Below, one piece after another: positions 15,998 through 24,343 of a DNA stretch of 42,718 nt; the stretch's first letter is position 1; each line of letters begins with the position of its first letter. The notes beneath the pieces were generated by a model. That model was not told the DNA's origin and searched no databases. It saw nothing but the letters and a program-made list of their open reading frames with translations. Both the position numbers and the translations under genes were made by a program. The stretch is from a virus. Location: positions 1-42,718 of IMG/VR virus record IMGVR_UViG_3300048597_000154. One strand, written 5' to 3'.

Positions 15998-18415
15998 TTA
16001 CGCGGTCGTTTTCCGCAGGCCCCGCCAATCCATCGCCTTGGCACCGATGTCGAGCTTGATGTCCCAGCCGATGCCGTAGCTGCCCTTGTCGAGCGTGAAC
16101 GACCGGACCGAGGGAACCCGGCCGCCCTGGTAGCCGACCATGATCGTGGGAGCCATCGTGCTGGCGAGATACCACGACGTGGCCGACCCGGAATGCGTCG
16201 TGCCCTCGTTGGGATCGACGACGCCGTTTTCGAGCCGAGCATCGGTGACGTATTCGAGCCCTTCGCCGGCGAGTGAGTTCATTGCCCCGCGTTCGGTCAC
16301 GGTGCCGGCCGTGCCTGCTAGGACGATCGCGGTCGAGTTAATGAGTTCCTTGGCCGTCCACTTCAACGCCGGCGGAACGATCAGGTGCGTCGGCGTGATG
16401 TTCAGATTGACCGAGTTTTCCCGCACGAGCATGAACGCCGCGATTGCGGTTTTCAGCGTCGCGGCCGCCAGCGCGGACGAGCTGCCGAGGTTGCCATCGG
16501 TCGTATTGAACAGTTCGCGAGCCGTCGCCGTCAGCGTGGGGTTGGCCAGGATGATGGCGTACACGAGGTCGGGACGCAGTCGGGCGGCTTTCATGGCCAT
16601 TTGCCCTGGCGTGCTGGCGATCGCGTTCATTGAATCGTCGATGATGTCTTGCTCATCGACAACGAACTGCTCGGCGTATCGCGAGACCTTGTACGATTCG
16701 ACCTTATCGGCTCGACTCGCATGATCCGCATTGCCGCCCCGCGGCAGCTTCTTCATCGTCCCGCCGATGGTTTCGAGGCGGATTCGTTCCTGCGTCTTGA
16801 AGTCGGCGACGTCTTCCGACATCGTCCAGCCGAGCGTCGTATCGCCGGCCTGCAGGTACGACACGATCACCGACGCATTCACGTTCGTCGTGAAGATGTT
16901 CGTCAGCGTCCCGCCGGACACCGCGGCCTTGATGAGTTCGCCCCGATCGTGCGGGACCGGCTTGCCGTCCCGTGCCACGGATTCGCGGCAGAGGTCGATC
17001 AGCGACATGCTGCGATAGCGGTACGCCTGATCCATGACCCGGTTGCGTTCCGGATCGTTGATGCCGGCCTTCAGCCAGCCGGGCAGGCTCGACGCCCGGG
17101 CGTCCTGCGTATTGAAGATCGGGTTGTCGAGCCGCTGACCGGAGCGGATCATCATCGCCGCTGACAGGACATCGACCGTGCAATCCCGCTCGTGCGATCG
17201 GGAAATGATCGCCGGGTTGAACGCATTCACGCCCTTGGGCAGCGAGGCCTTCAGTGCGGCGTTCTCCGCCTTCTCCGGCGTCCATTCTTCCTTGATCGCC
17301 TGGGCGATGATGTCGGGATGTCCGGCCGCCAGCTTGTGGATCGACGCGATCCGATCCGCTTCCGCACTGGCGGCAAGCCGGACCTTGGCGACGGCTTCAT
17401 CCACCGGCGAGGAACCATTCGCCGCGACGTTCGCGGCATTCGCAGCGGGGGCAGGAACGGTCGCAGTCCCGGCCCCGGCGGTCGTTTCGTTCTCGTTCAC
17501 TTTCGTACTCCGCAAGGGGACAGGGTTTGTGGCCCGGTTTGATTGATTCGATTCCCGTTTCATCCGTCGCGACTCGGCCGCGATCTCTTCCACCACGGCT
17601 TCGAACGACTTGATCCCGTCGATCAGGCCGAGCGACAGAGCTTCCGTCGCGCCGAATACACCGCCCGTCTTCACGTCGGCGAGCTGCTTGGCTGTCAGGC
17701 CGCGACCCTTTTGAACGGCCTGGTCGAACGAGACCTGGGCATCGTCCACCACGCCGCGGAAGTAAGCCTTCTGTTCGTCCGTCACGACCGAGCCCGGCGT
17801 GCCGGCACCCTTGATCGGTCCCGTGCCGAACACCAGAGTCTTGATCCCTTCTGCTGCGAACATTTCGCTGACGTCGTACGCAACGAGCAACGTGCCGATT
17901 GAGCCGACAAGTGCCGTCCGGTCGTTCGCGAATGTCTTGTCCGTCTGACAGGCACACCAGTACGCCGCCGACGCACACAAGTCCGATGCATACGCCCAGA
18001 CCGGCTTCTTCTTCGCGGCCGAACGGATCTCCGCTGCGAGGTCCGCCGTGCCGGCAACCGTTCCGCCTGGCGAATCAATCGCGAGGATGATCGCCGAGAT
18101 ATCCGAGTCGTTCGCAGCCTTCCGCAGATCCCGCCGTGCCATGACGGTGGACGTGCCCGGCTCCATTGACCCGACCGCTTTCATGAGCGGGCCGGTGAGC
18201 ATCACGACGCCGACTTTCTGTCCGTTCGCCGCCGAGACCGTCTGCAGGTCGCTCTTCGGCTTCGGCGGTGGCGTCTCGGCGACGTGCTTTGGCAGGTCCG
18301 CCTTGCGAACCCGGTCCAGGAACGCAGCCGCCCGGCTCGGCTCCATGGCCCACACGCCCGCGTAATCCGTTACGCGAGCGAAGATCGGTACGTCGATCGA
18401 CAACTCAGGCAGCAT
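15998..18415 (-). CDS. S49-type prohead protease fused to major capsid protein
   Basis: 805 residues from the ATG at 18415, with GGAG seven bases before it and an 11-base overlap with the portal. Residues about 60-300 are a ClpP/SppA-like S49 protease: DSPGG oxyanion loop at 114-118, nucleophile S149 in LCASAAYW, and likely general base K202 in GPIKGAG. An Ala-rich, charged linker (about 320-430) looks like scaffold. From about residue 500 the sequence is HK97-type major capsid (TNIFTTNVNASVIVSYLQAG, then TMSEDVADFKTQERIRLETI). The protease, scaffold and coat, usually two or three genes, are one frame here. The shell protein must be released by cleavage or by internal initiation. Confidence 0.88.
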   Translation of the reverse strand: MLPELSIDVPIFARVTDYAGVWAMEPSRAAAFLDRVRKADLPKHVAETPPPKPKSDLQTVSAANGQKVGVVMLTGPLMKAVGSMEPGTSTVMARRDLRKAANDSDISAIILAIDSPGGTVAGTADLAAEIRSAAKKKPVWAYASDLCASAAYWCACQTDKTFANDRTALVGSIGTLLVAYDVSEMFAAEGIKTLVFGTGPIKGAGTPGSVVTDEQKAYFRGVVDDAQVSFDQAVQKGRGLTAKQLADVKTGGVFGATEALSLGLIDGIKSFEAVVEEIAAESRRMKRESNQSNRATNPVPLRSTKVNENETTAGAGTATVPAPAANAANVAANGSSPVDEAVAKVRLAASAEADRIASIHKLAAGHPDIIAQAIKEEWTPEKAENAALKASLPKGVNAFNPAIISRSHERDCTVDVLSAAMMIRSGQRLDNPIFNTQDARASSLPGWLKAGINDPERNRVMDQAYRYRSMSLIDLCRESVARDGKPVPHDRGELIKAAVSGGTLTNIFTTNVNASVIVSYLQAGDTTLGWTMSEDVADFKTQERIRLETIGGTMKKLPRGGNADHASRADKVESYKVSRYAEQFVVDEQDIIDDSMNAIASTPGQMAMKAARLRPDLVYAIILANPTLTATARELFNTTDGNLGSSSALAAATLKTAIAAFMLVRENSVNLNITPTHLIVPPALKWTAKELINSTAIVLAGTAGTVTERGAMNSLAGEGLEYVTDARLENGVVDPNEGTTHSGSATSWYLASTMAPTIMVGYQGGRVPSVRSFTLDKGSYGIGWDIKLDIGAKAMDWRGLRKTTA

Positions 18416-19913
18416 TGGCGGGCTCCATTTGCTGCGAGTTCTTTTCTTCTGGTTCGAATTCGCGAACGGGAGCCGGAGAGCCCGCCAACCAAGCCGGTGC
18501 CGGCAGGCCACGCTCTTCGAACATTTCCATCTCGCGTTTGCGTTGGTTCAGGATCGCTTCGACCGTCGTACCGTCACGTGCCGCGATCCCGGCCAAGGTG
18601 TCCGTCGCATTCGTCAGATTCAGCTCGTCGCCCGTCGCGTCCTTCACCGGATCGCTGGTCGGTCGAGCGTCGTAATGCCAGGAGTGTTTCAGTTCCCACG
18701 GCTTGCCGCGGTAGATCGCCAACGCAGGCAGGGCTAACCGAGCGAAGTCGATCCACCGATAGAAGAACGGATTGAAGAACTTGGCTTCCATCGCCTGGCG
18801 TTCGATTTCCCGATCCGACCAGTACGGGGCATCATCCAGGCGGCCGGACGAATAGTTGTATCGCGAGTGATCGCCGGCCACTTTGCCGAACGGGATGTTC
18901 AATGCGCGACCGCACTCACGCAGTTTCGCATTGACGAACATCTCGTATTGCGTCGATGGGTGTTTTGCTTCGAACTGCTTGATGTCCGCCCCGGGCGGGA
19001 GCGTCATCAGCATGGCTCGGACGATATCGATCGTCGTGTAAGCGTCTTCGGTTTTGACCTCTTCGGTCGCATTCCCCAATGCGCCGTCCTGAGTCATCAC
19101 CCCGGCGAACGACGCCGCGATCTCGGCAGCCGACAGCGTTGCCATCGTGAACCGACGCAACTGAGCGAAGATTCCCAGCGACGGAGTCAGCGGACAGTAG
19201 CCGCGCAACTGGCCCGGTCGTTCCGGAATATACCAGTGCAGCATGTCGTCGGCCTTGATCGTGTCGGCCTTGCTGAAATCGGCCCCGATACGATACGAGC
19301 CAGGGTGATACTTCAGCACCTTGTATTCGATGACCTCGCCGTCTTCATCGCAGACAACGCCGTCATCGCCGTAGTTGCTGGCCAAGTAAGGAGAGCCGAG
19401 CGGATCGGCAATCTGCACCGGCTCCATCAGCCGCACGTCGAGCGTGACGGGTAGGCCAAGGCGAGCGAGCCGCTTACTGTCTCGGAAGACGCCGAACCCT
19501 TCACCGCGGATGAACCGAACGCCAGCATTGACCCGGCATTTCATTCCCCAGTCGGCAGCAGAAGCCCACTCCCGCCACATGGATTCGACCGCCTGATTCA
19601 GTTTCGAATCATCGGTTTCCATCTGCAGTCGCGGTCCACGGCCAACCGTGTCGTTCACCAGCATCCGAACCATGCCGGCACAGTAGCCGTTGTTCTGGAC
19701 TTCGTACTGACACCGGTTGCCGAGCCGGTTGCGAACGTCGGGCGTGAGCTGGCTCGTCGCGTCGAGCTCGTCCGCCTCGCGCCAGTGCCGTTTGTTCTCG
19801 TCCGTCGTTTGCGCGTTGTCGAACTTCGCGTGCCGATGAATGCTGCCGCGTCGAGCTTCCTTCGTGGCCGAACCACGTCCGAACAGTCGGCCAAGGAATC
19901 GGGGCATCTGCAT
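18405..19913 (-). CDS. Portal protein, lambda gpB family
   Basis: 502 residues. Lambda-type portal features are clear: the N-terminal RNRLGNRCQYEVQNNGYCAG, the DTVGRGPRLQ turn, the RFIRGEGFGVFRD strand, HWYIPERPGQLRGYCPLTP and a C-terminal helical wing. The ATG overlaps the stop of the gpW-like gene (TGATG). It forms the dodecameric DNA channel at the capsid vertex and docks the terminase. The order terminase, gpW-like, portal and protease/capsid is the lambda order. Confidence 0.92.
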   Translation of the reverse strand: MQMPRFLGRLFGRGSATKEARRGSIHRHAKFDNAQTTDENKRHWREADELDATSQLTPDVRNRLGNRCQYEVQNNGYCAGMVRMLVNDTVGRGPRLQMETDDSKLNQAVESMWREWASAADWGMKCRVNAGVRFIRGEGFGVFRDSKRLARLGLPVTLDVRLMEPVQIADPLGSPYLASNYGDDGVVCDEDGEVIEYKVLKYHPGSYRIGADFSKADTIKADDMLHWYIPERPGQLRGYCPLTPSLGIFAQLRRFTMATLSAAEIAASFAGVMTQDGALGNATEEVKTEDAYTTIDIVRAMLMTLPPGADIKQFEAKHPSTQYEMFVNAKLRECGRALNIPFGKVAGDHSRYNYSSGRLDDAPYWSDREIERQAMEAKFFNPFFYRWIDFARLALPALAIYRGKPWELKHSWHYDARPTSDPVKDATGDELNLTNATDTLAGIAARDGTTVEAILNQRKREMEMFEERGLPAPAWLAGSPAPVREFEPEEKNSQQMEPANAA

Positions 19914-20167
19914 CAGCAGTCCCCCGACACTGGGCCACGAGTCCCGCCGGGAACGCCGCGGGCGATGCGGCAGAATCCCCAGCCGGACTTTTGCGATCCG
20001 CTCGCCGCCATCAGTTCGCGAGCTTGAAGTTGGTCTGCCGCCTTGATCAAATCGAGCGGGTTGAGAGCCGTACCGCTCCGACCGTCCACCGTGGCGGATT
20101 GCATCCCGCCCGCGAGGATTGTCGCGGCGGTATCGCGGATGTCATCGGCACTCGGAACGGTCGGCAT
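19913..20167 (-). CDS. gpW-like head-tail joining protein
   Basis: 84 residues (MPTVPSADDIRDTAATILAG). A helix, the strand pair SATVDGRSGTALNPLDL and a second helix match the small alpha/beta fold of lambda gpW, and the gene sits between terminase and portal as W does in lambda. gpW-type proteins help join head and tail. A Gly-rich tail extends beyond the gpW length. A perfect 15-bp palindrome lies just upstream of the start. Confidence 0.75.
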   Translation of the reverse strand: MPTVPSADDIRDTAATILAGGMQSATVDGRSGTALNPLDLIKAADQLQARELMAASGSQKSGWGFCRIARGVPGGTRGPVSGDC

Positions 20168-20181
20168 GTAACATTGCCCAC

Positions 20182-20196
20182 TGTGATGACATCACA
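20182..20196. promoter_or_regulatory. Palindromic operator-like site upstream of head genes
   Basis: TGTGATG-A-CATCACA is a perfect 7+7 palindrome around one central base. It lies 15 bases upstream of the gpW-like start, in an AT-rich 87-bp gap that separates the terminase/zinc-ribbon block from the head genes. This is the geometry of a repressor or activator binding site. No promoter hexamers could be assigned with confidence. Confidence 0.5.
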
Positions 20197-20254
20197 ATGG
20201 AGAAATGGAACAAATGTTGCAACTGTCGCGTCTAATAGAAATTATACATATGAA

Positions 20255-20485
20255 TCAAAACAATGTTAATTGCTTTTCGATCTCTTCGCGATGTGTTCGA
20301 ACCATCATGGCAATATGCTGTTTCGGATTTGGATTTTCAGTCGTTGATGATTGATTCTCGCACTTCGTACATATGCGAGTTCGGATCGTCGATCCTGTTT
20401 CGAGGTGAATGGTTGAAATGACGCGAGTCTTCGCCCGGCAGTGCATGCAGGTTGCCGCTCCCCATTTCGAACCTTTTCGCTTCAT
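20255..20485 (-). CDS. NrdR-like zinc-ribbon protein
   Basis: 76 residues. CMHC at the N-terminus and CTKC 27 residues later make a zinc ribbon. The spacing and the pattern TRVISTIHLETGSTIRTRIC resemble the zinc ribbon at the start of the transcription repressor NrdR, but the ATP-cone domain is absent. The ATG overlaps the terminase stop by four bases. Base composition is visibly more AT-rich than the flanking late genes, as in the neighbouring intein. A DNA-binding or late regulatory role is likely. Confidence 0.7.
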   Translation of the reverse strand: MKRKGSKWGAATCMHCRAKTRVISTIHLETGSTIRTRICTKCENQSSTTENPNPKQHIAMMVRTHREEIEKQLTLF

Positions 20486-23400
20486 GCGCGACTCCCGACG
20501 GAAATGTGTCTCGAACCAGGTCGAATGTGCTTTCGCGGTTCCCCCGCCGCACGCTGTACTGCCGCTCTCGGTGCCGTCGCAACTTCAATCGCGGCGCTCG
20601 CGCTGTACCGCACGCCCAAGATCGACGCCGCGACGGCAGCGCCGACCAGACAATTCCCGCACACTGCAATTTTCCCATTGCGACGAACGATAAGCGTACC
20701 ATTGGGGACGCTCGCGCAGTAGACAGTTCCCTTGTATGGCACCCTGCGAAAATTCGGCTTGTTCTTGGAATCGCGAAGCAACTCGCATTTCATTGTTTTT
20801 CGATGAACATGGAACTGTTCTCGACTGATGCCAGTCCTTCCTCTCATGGCGTAAGGCTTTGCAGGTCGAGTTCGCATCGATACCGCATACCCCGCTTTCA
20901 ACCAAAGCTCCGTCATGTCGTCCGCGAGGCCACGGCAAACGGTTGCGTATGCTTCGGCAGTACGATCTCGCCAGCCATCTCCATCAACAGCTGAAGAAAG
21001 ATAAGCGTTAATAACTTTTATCGGAGCATCTTTGATCCATTGCGGCACTCTCTTTTTGTCGCGATTCCCAAGAGTTGAAACCAAGTCATATGCCTGGCGG
21101 TTTGAAATAACGAACCCATTTTTTTGCTGATGAAATTTCCAAGGAAACGAACTAAGTAAATCTCGGATACGATCTGCTTTTTCGCCATGATTTTGAGAGA
21201 TGACCACTCGATACGTTCCGTCAACAAACCCACAGCTTCCCTCGGTGATGTACCAACCGTAGAACGAGGCCATCCGATCGGCTGGAACTTTAACTTGCGG
21301 GTGATGCGATGTCGCTGGGATCGTGTAATGAGTTCGCCCGTCACCTCTCCATTTCGCTGACGTTTTTACTCTGTCCCAAATGCTAAGTTCATCAGCTTGC
21401 CGAATCGTTGGATTTTCTACAGTTTTTTTGCCGTAGACCACCATCCGATGAGTTGGCGTAACCAGCATGTCGAGCCGACTATATTTGTCGCCGCCGATTT
21501 GAATCATCTCGCCAGAATATTTCTTTTTCACCAATGCTGTCGGACGTTGATACTCGATTAAGTCTGTATCCAGATTGACCGTGGCGACTTCATCGTCAAC
21601 AGTGAGACTAGGAAATTGAACCCAACCGCCGCGAGTTAATACGTCCATATCCCTACTATAGCAATCCCACCAGTGATTCTCAGCCCCGGCCGACAGCCGC
21701 CACTCGTCGACCTTTCTCCCCCGCCCCTCGGTCTGCACTGGCCGTTCGCTTGCCAAGTGTTCCGCGAATAACCGATGCGTCGACGGCGGCTTCTTCCCAC
21801 CGTACAGAACCAGACACCCGCCGTCGCCGTCCGGCGTCTTCATCCGGTCCGCCGTAAAGCTCTTCCACCAGTTCGTATCGTACGTCACGAGTCGCCCGCG
21901 GGCCTTCTCGGTCGAGACGCCGATCCGCCAGCTCGGCCCCGCGATCTCACCTGGCCGCTTCTGCCATTCCGCCATGGGTCGGTCGCCGGCCCGGATGCCC
22001 CGGCCCTGGCTCGGCAGCAACACGCTCGCCCAGGCTGACCGCCGACAGAAGCCATGCACCGTCGCGTTCGACTTCCCCCACGCGGAATCGACCAGCGCCC
22101 GCTCAATTCGCAGTCCTGGTCCACCCCCTTCACGCGGGTACTCCCGGCTCAATACCTCACTTCCAACCTTTTCCAGGCCCTTATAAATCGCGGCCTGCTC
22201 GCTCACACCGGGGAAGAGGTCGGCCAAGGATGGGCGTGGGTCGATCGCCGTGAAGTGCGAGCGATTCTGCGGAGGCCATGTCCCGTAATCGATCACGGCA
22301 CCGCTGAACCGGACATCCCACGCGACGACGATCCAATACAGAACCTTTTGCTGCACGTCCACGAACGCCGTGATCCTCGAGCAATCCCTCGGCACCGTCG
22401 CCCTGGTCAATTCCCGGCACCGGCCGAACACGTCCTCAACCGTCAAGGCCTGCGCAGCCTGGCTCGCCCGCGGATCGTCCGGCTCGTTCTGGTACTCCGC
22501 ATTGAACACCGCCGAGTTCGCGAACTTCAAGTTCATGCAATGCTGGACTGCCGAGATTTCGTCTTCGTTGAACCTTTGCTCCCACGCCACGACAGCGCCG
22601 GCGTCCATTTCCGCCCGATTCTCGCGATAGAATTCGGTCGCCCTGGTCAGCCCCAAGCCGGCCGCCAGATCATCACCGCGAATCTCCGCGTACTCATCCC
22701 ACCGTTTCACCGCCGTCGGCGGACTCACCAGCAGTTTTCCCCGCGTACCCTGCCACGACGGGTACGTCCTGCGGTCCAGAATCTGGTCGACCATGTCGCC
22801 GCGGACGATCACTGTGCACGGCATGACGGCCGCGATCTGCTTTCCCGGGCCGGCCAGGCCGATGACGTCACCCTCCACCAGCTCCAGTCGCACCGCACAT
22901 TGGCTGACCGACCGGGCCGACTGCTTTGTCTGCGGATCGTCGATCACGACCATGTCGGGCCGGATGATCGTTCCGTCGCCTGGTGCATGCTGCATCCCCC
23001 GGATCGCGCCCGTCATCCCCCGGGCCACAATCACCGATCCGCTCGCCGGCGAGCCATAGATCGTCGGGAAGATCAGCTCGTTGTCCGTCCACGTGATCCG
23101 CGTTCGTTCGCCTCGGTACGTCTGCCCGGCCGTCCGGTTGTTGATCCCTTCCAACTTCCGGATCGCGTAGCACACCTCGGGGAAGTCCGCGGCGAGCAGC
23201 TCGTTGGTCTCGATCTCGACCTTGATCTGCCGGAGGAGCTTCTTGGACAAACCGCCAGTCGCGGCCAGGAACACCAGGTACCGGCGATGCCCGTAGATGA
23301 CGGCCCAGATCACCGCGACAACGCAGAGCGTCGTCTTGCCGAACCCACGAGGCAGAGCGAACGCGAACCGGCCGCCCTCAAGGACGCACCGCTCAATCTT

Positions 23401-23610
23401 CGAAATGGAATCGAGGTGATCGACCGACCAGTCGAGCGGGAACCGGTCTCGAAAGTATTTCTCGTTGAACGTTCGAAGTGATCGACGGCCGGCCTTCTTT
23501 CGACGAGGGTTGGCCACGGGTGGCAGCTCCCCGATTTCCTTCCCCTCGGTGGACTTCGCGCGTTCTCGCTGCGCGGCTCGTTTTTTGTGGGCTTCGTAAT
23601 CCTGAGCCAA
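20482..23610 (-). CDS. terL: Terminase large subunit (GpA-like) with intein
   Basis: 1042-residue precursor; 705 after splicing. TTG start at 23610 with GGAG upstream. The N-terminal ATPase has Walker A LPRGFGKTT (86-94) and Walker B MVVIDD (220-225). The nuclease domain ends in AENHWWD-CLVGAAVAAS, the conserved C-terminal Asp motif of GpA-like terminases. This motif is split by the intein after D649. Terminase cuts concatemers and pumps DNA into the prohead through the portal. It is the first gene after the repeat-rich non-coding region, so late transcription probably starts there. No small-subunit gene was identified directly upstream. Confidence 0.9.
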   Translation of the reverse strand: MAQDYEAHKKRAAQRERAKSTEGKEIGELPPVANPRRKKAGRRSLRTFNEKYFRDRFPLDWSVDHLDSISKIERCVLEGGRFAFALPRGFGKTTLCVVAVIWAVIYGHRRYLVFLAATGGLSKKLLRQIKVEIETNELLAADFPEVCYAIRKLEGINNRTAGQTYRGERTRITWTDNELIFPTIYGSPASGSVIVARGMTGAIRGMQHAPGDGTIIRPDMVVIDDPQTKQSARSVSQCAVRLELVEGDVIGLAGPGKQIAAVMPCTVIVRGDMVDQILDRRTYPSWQGTRGKLLVSPPTAVKRWDEYAEIRGDDLAAGLGLTRATEFYRENRAEMDAGAVVAWEQRFNEDEISAVQHCMNLKFANSAVFNAEYQNEPDDPRASQAAQALTVEDVFGRCRELTRATVPRDCSRITAFVDVQQKVLYWIVVAWDVRFSGAVIDYGTWPPQNRSHFTAIDPRPSLADLFPGVSEQAAIYKGLEKVGSEVLSREYPREGGGPGLRIERALVDSAWGKSNATVHGFCRRSAWASVLLPSQGRGIRAGDRPMAEWQKRPGEIAGPSWRIGVSTEKARGRLVTYDTNWWKSFTADRMKTPDGDGGCLVLYGGKKPPSTHRLFAEHLASERPVQTEGRGRKVDEWRLSAGAENHWWDCYSRDMDVLTRGGWVQFPSLTVDDEVATVNLDTDLIEYQRPTALVKKKYSGEMIQIGGDKYSRLDMLVTPTHRMVVYGKKTVENPTIRQADELSIWDRVKTSAKWRGDGRTHYTIPATSHHPQVKVPADRMASFYGWYITEGSCGFVDGTYRVVISQNHGEKADRIRDLLSSFPWKFHQQKNGFVISNRQAYDLVSTLGNRDKKRVPQWIKDAPIKVINAYLSSAVDGDGWRDRTAEAYATVCRGLADDMTELWLKAGYAVSMRTRPAKPYAMRGRTGISREQFHVHRKTMKCELLRDSKNKPNFRRVPYKGTVYCASVPNGTLIVRRNGKIAVCGNCLVGAAVAASILGVRYSASAAIEVATAPRAAVQRAAGEPRKHIRPGSRHISVGSRA
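20653..21663 (-). mobile_element. Intein with LAGLIDADG homing endonuclease inside terminase
   Basis: 337 residues. Block A starts with C1 (CYSRDMDVLTRGGW). Block B has the T69-x-x-H72 motif (VTPTHRM). Two LAGLIDADG-type motifs follow: FYGWYITEG (134-142, acidic E141) and YLSSAVDGDG (221-230, D229). Blocks F and G read VYCASVPNGTLIVRRNGK and IAVCGN, then the +1 Cys of the extein. The penultimate residue is Gly where most inteins have His, and the block F His is replaced as well. Insertion is exactly at the conserved WWD|C nuclease motif. The segment is clearly more AT-rich than the flanking exteins, which suggests recent arrival. Confidence 0.92.
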
Positions 23611-23745
23611 GGAAAACTCCGTGGGAATTTACGTCGACTGCGAGCCGCGCCGGCCGGGGAAAGTCACTTTGCGAAAGAAAGTCTCCTGTAAATTCCTGCT
23701 CCTCGGGGCTCTACTTCGGGCCAAGTATGAGAGAGAGGGACCCAA

Positions 23746-23804
23746 TTATTGCCCCGCATGAATGACGCAAGCCATTGATGATAGAATCTATTGCCACGCA
23801 TGAA
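23746..23804. repeat. 17-bp direct repeat pair
   Basis: TATTGCCCCGCATGAAT at 23746-23762 recurs with one change as TATTGCCACGCATGAAT at 23788-23804, 42 bases apart start to start (about four helical turns). Both copies lie 136-195 bases upstream of the terminase start, which suggests binding sites for a late regulator. Confidence 0.6.
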
Positions 23805-23919
23805 TACGCGGTTTTGCTAGTGTTTTTGCAAGTCCGGCGCGAGAGATGGGAGCGAGCCGGACACTGGTATGATACCTGTATTTGCTTTGCGTTGCAATGG
23901 CCGTTCTGATTCGACCTCG

Positions 23920-24219
23920 GTGACACATGGTGACACATGCGCTAAGACGATGTGTCACGCTCTAACGTCTTGCCTTGCATGCCGTTAAGCAAAAGGTGAC
24001 ACATGTGACACATGATTTCCCATTGTTTAAAATGACAGAGAGCATTCTTGGCTTATCTTAGGACTGTTGCCTTATCTGCTAACCTCCCAATGTCAGACCC
24101 TTTAATAGGGATTTATGTGTCACATGTGTCACCTTTGGTGTAATGCCTTTGGTAGCAAGGAATTAAAACGGTGACACATGATTTAATTCATCTGTCACCG
24201 ATGTGTCACCATGTGTCAC
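23920..24219. repeat. Array of ten GTGACACAT / ATGTGTCAC sites
   Basis: Exact forward copies start at 23920, 23930, 23996, 24005 and 24171. Exact reverse copies start at 23950, 24115, 24124, 24201 and 24211. Partial copies lie at 24191 and 24220. Several are paired at 9-10 base spacing (one helical turn). The core GTG-W-CAC is itself symmetric, so a dimeric protein could bind each site. Position next to the primase/helicase genes suggests iterons of an origin. Position upstream of the terminase also allows a role as late operator. Confidence 0.85.
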
Positions 24220-24343
24220 CTGTCACCGTCGGTGTCGTTGGATTAGTCTGCTGTGAGATGCAGAAATGGGCCTTCTTGGGCCTTGTGTGCAAGGTGCGAT
24301 ACTCGAGTGCAGAACGTGAGATGTTGCTGTGTATGACGAACGA

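Larger units (their letters stand above)
23611..24343. other. Non-coding repeat-rich region: candidate replication origin / late control region
   Basis: No convincing gene lies in these 733 bases; a 75-codon frame at 23711-23938 begins inside the repeats and has no family features. The region is more AT-rich than the genes around it. It holds ten exact copies of a 9-mer (23920-24219), a 17-base near-perfect direct repeat (23746-23762 and 23788-23804) and, at its edge, 10-bp tandem repeats. It separates the replication genes from the late operon. Confidence 0.75.

Noticed and set aside
22054-23481. 475-codon plus-strand ORF
   Set aside because: It lies antisense to the terminase, is rich in Arg, Pro and His as GC-rich shadow frames are, and has no recognisable motif or ribosome site.
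23711-23938. 75-codon minus-strand ORF in the origin region
   Set aside because: Its start lies within the 9-mer repeats, there is no ribosome site, and the composition is unlike neighbouring genes.
23920-24219. Repeat array as a CRISPR
   Set aside because: The repeats are only 9 bases, occur in both orientations at irregular spacing and have no spacer-like units or cas genes.
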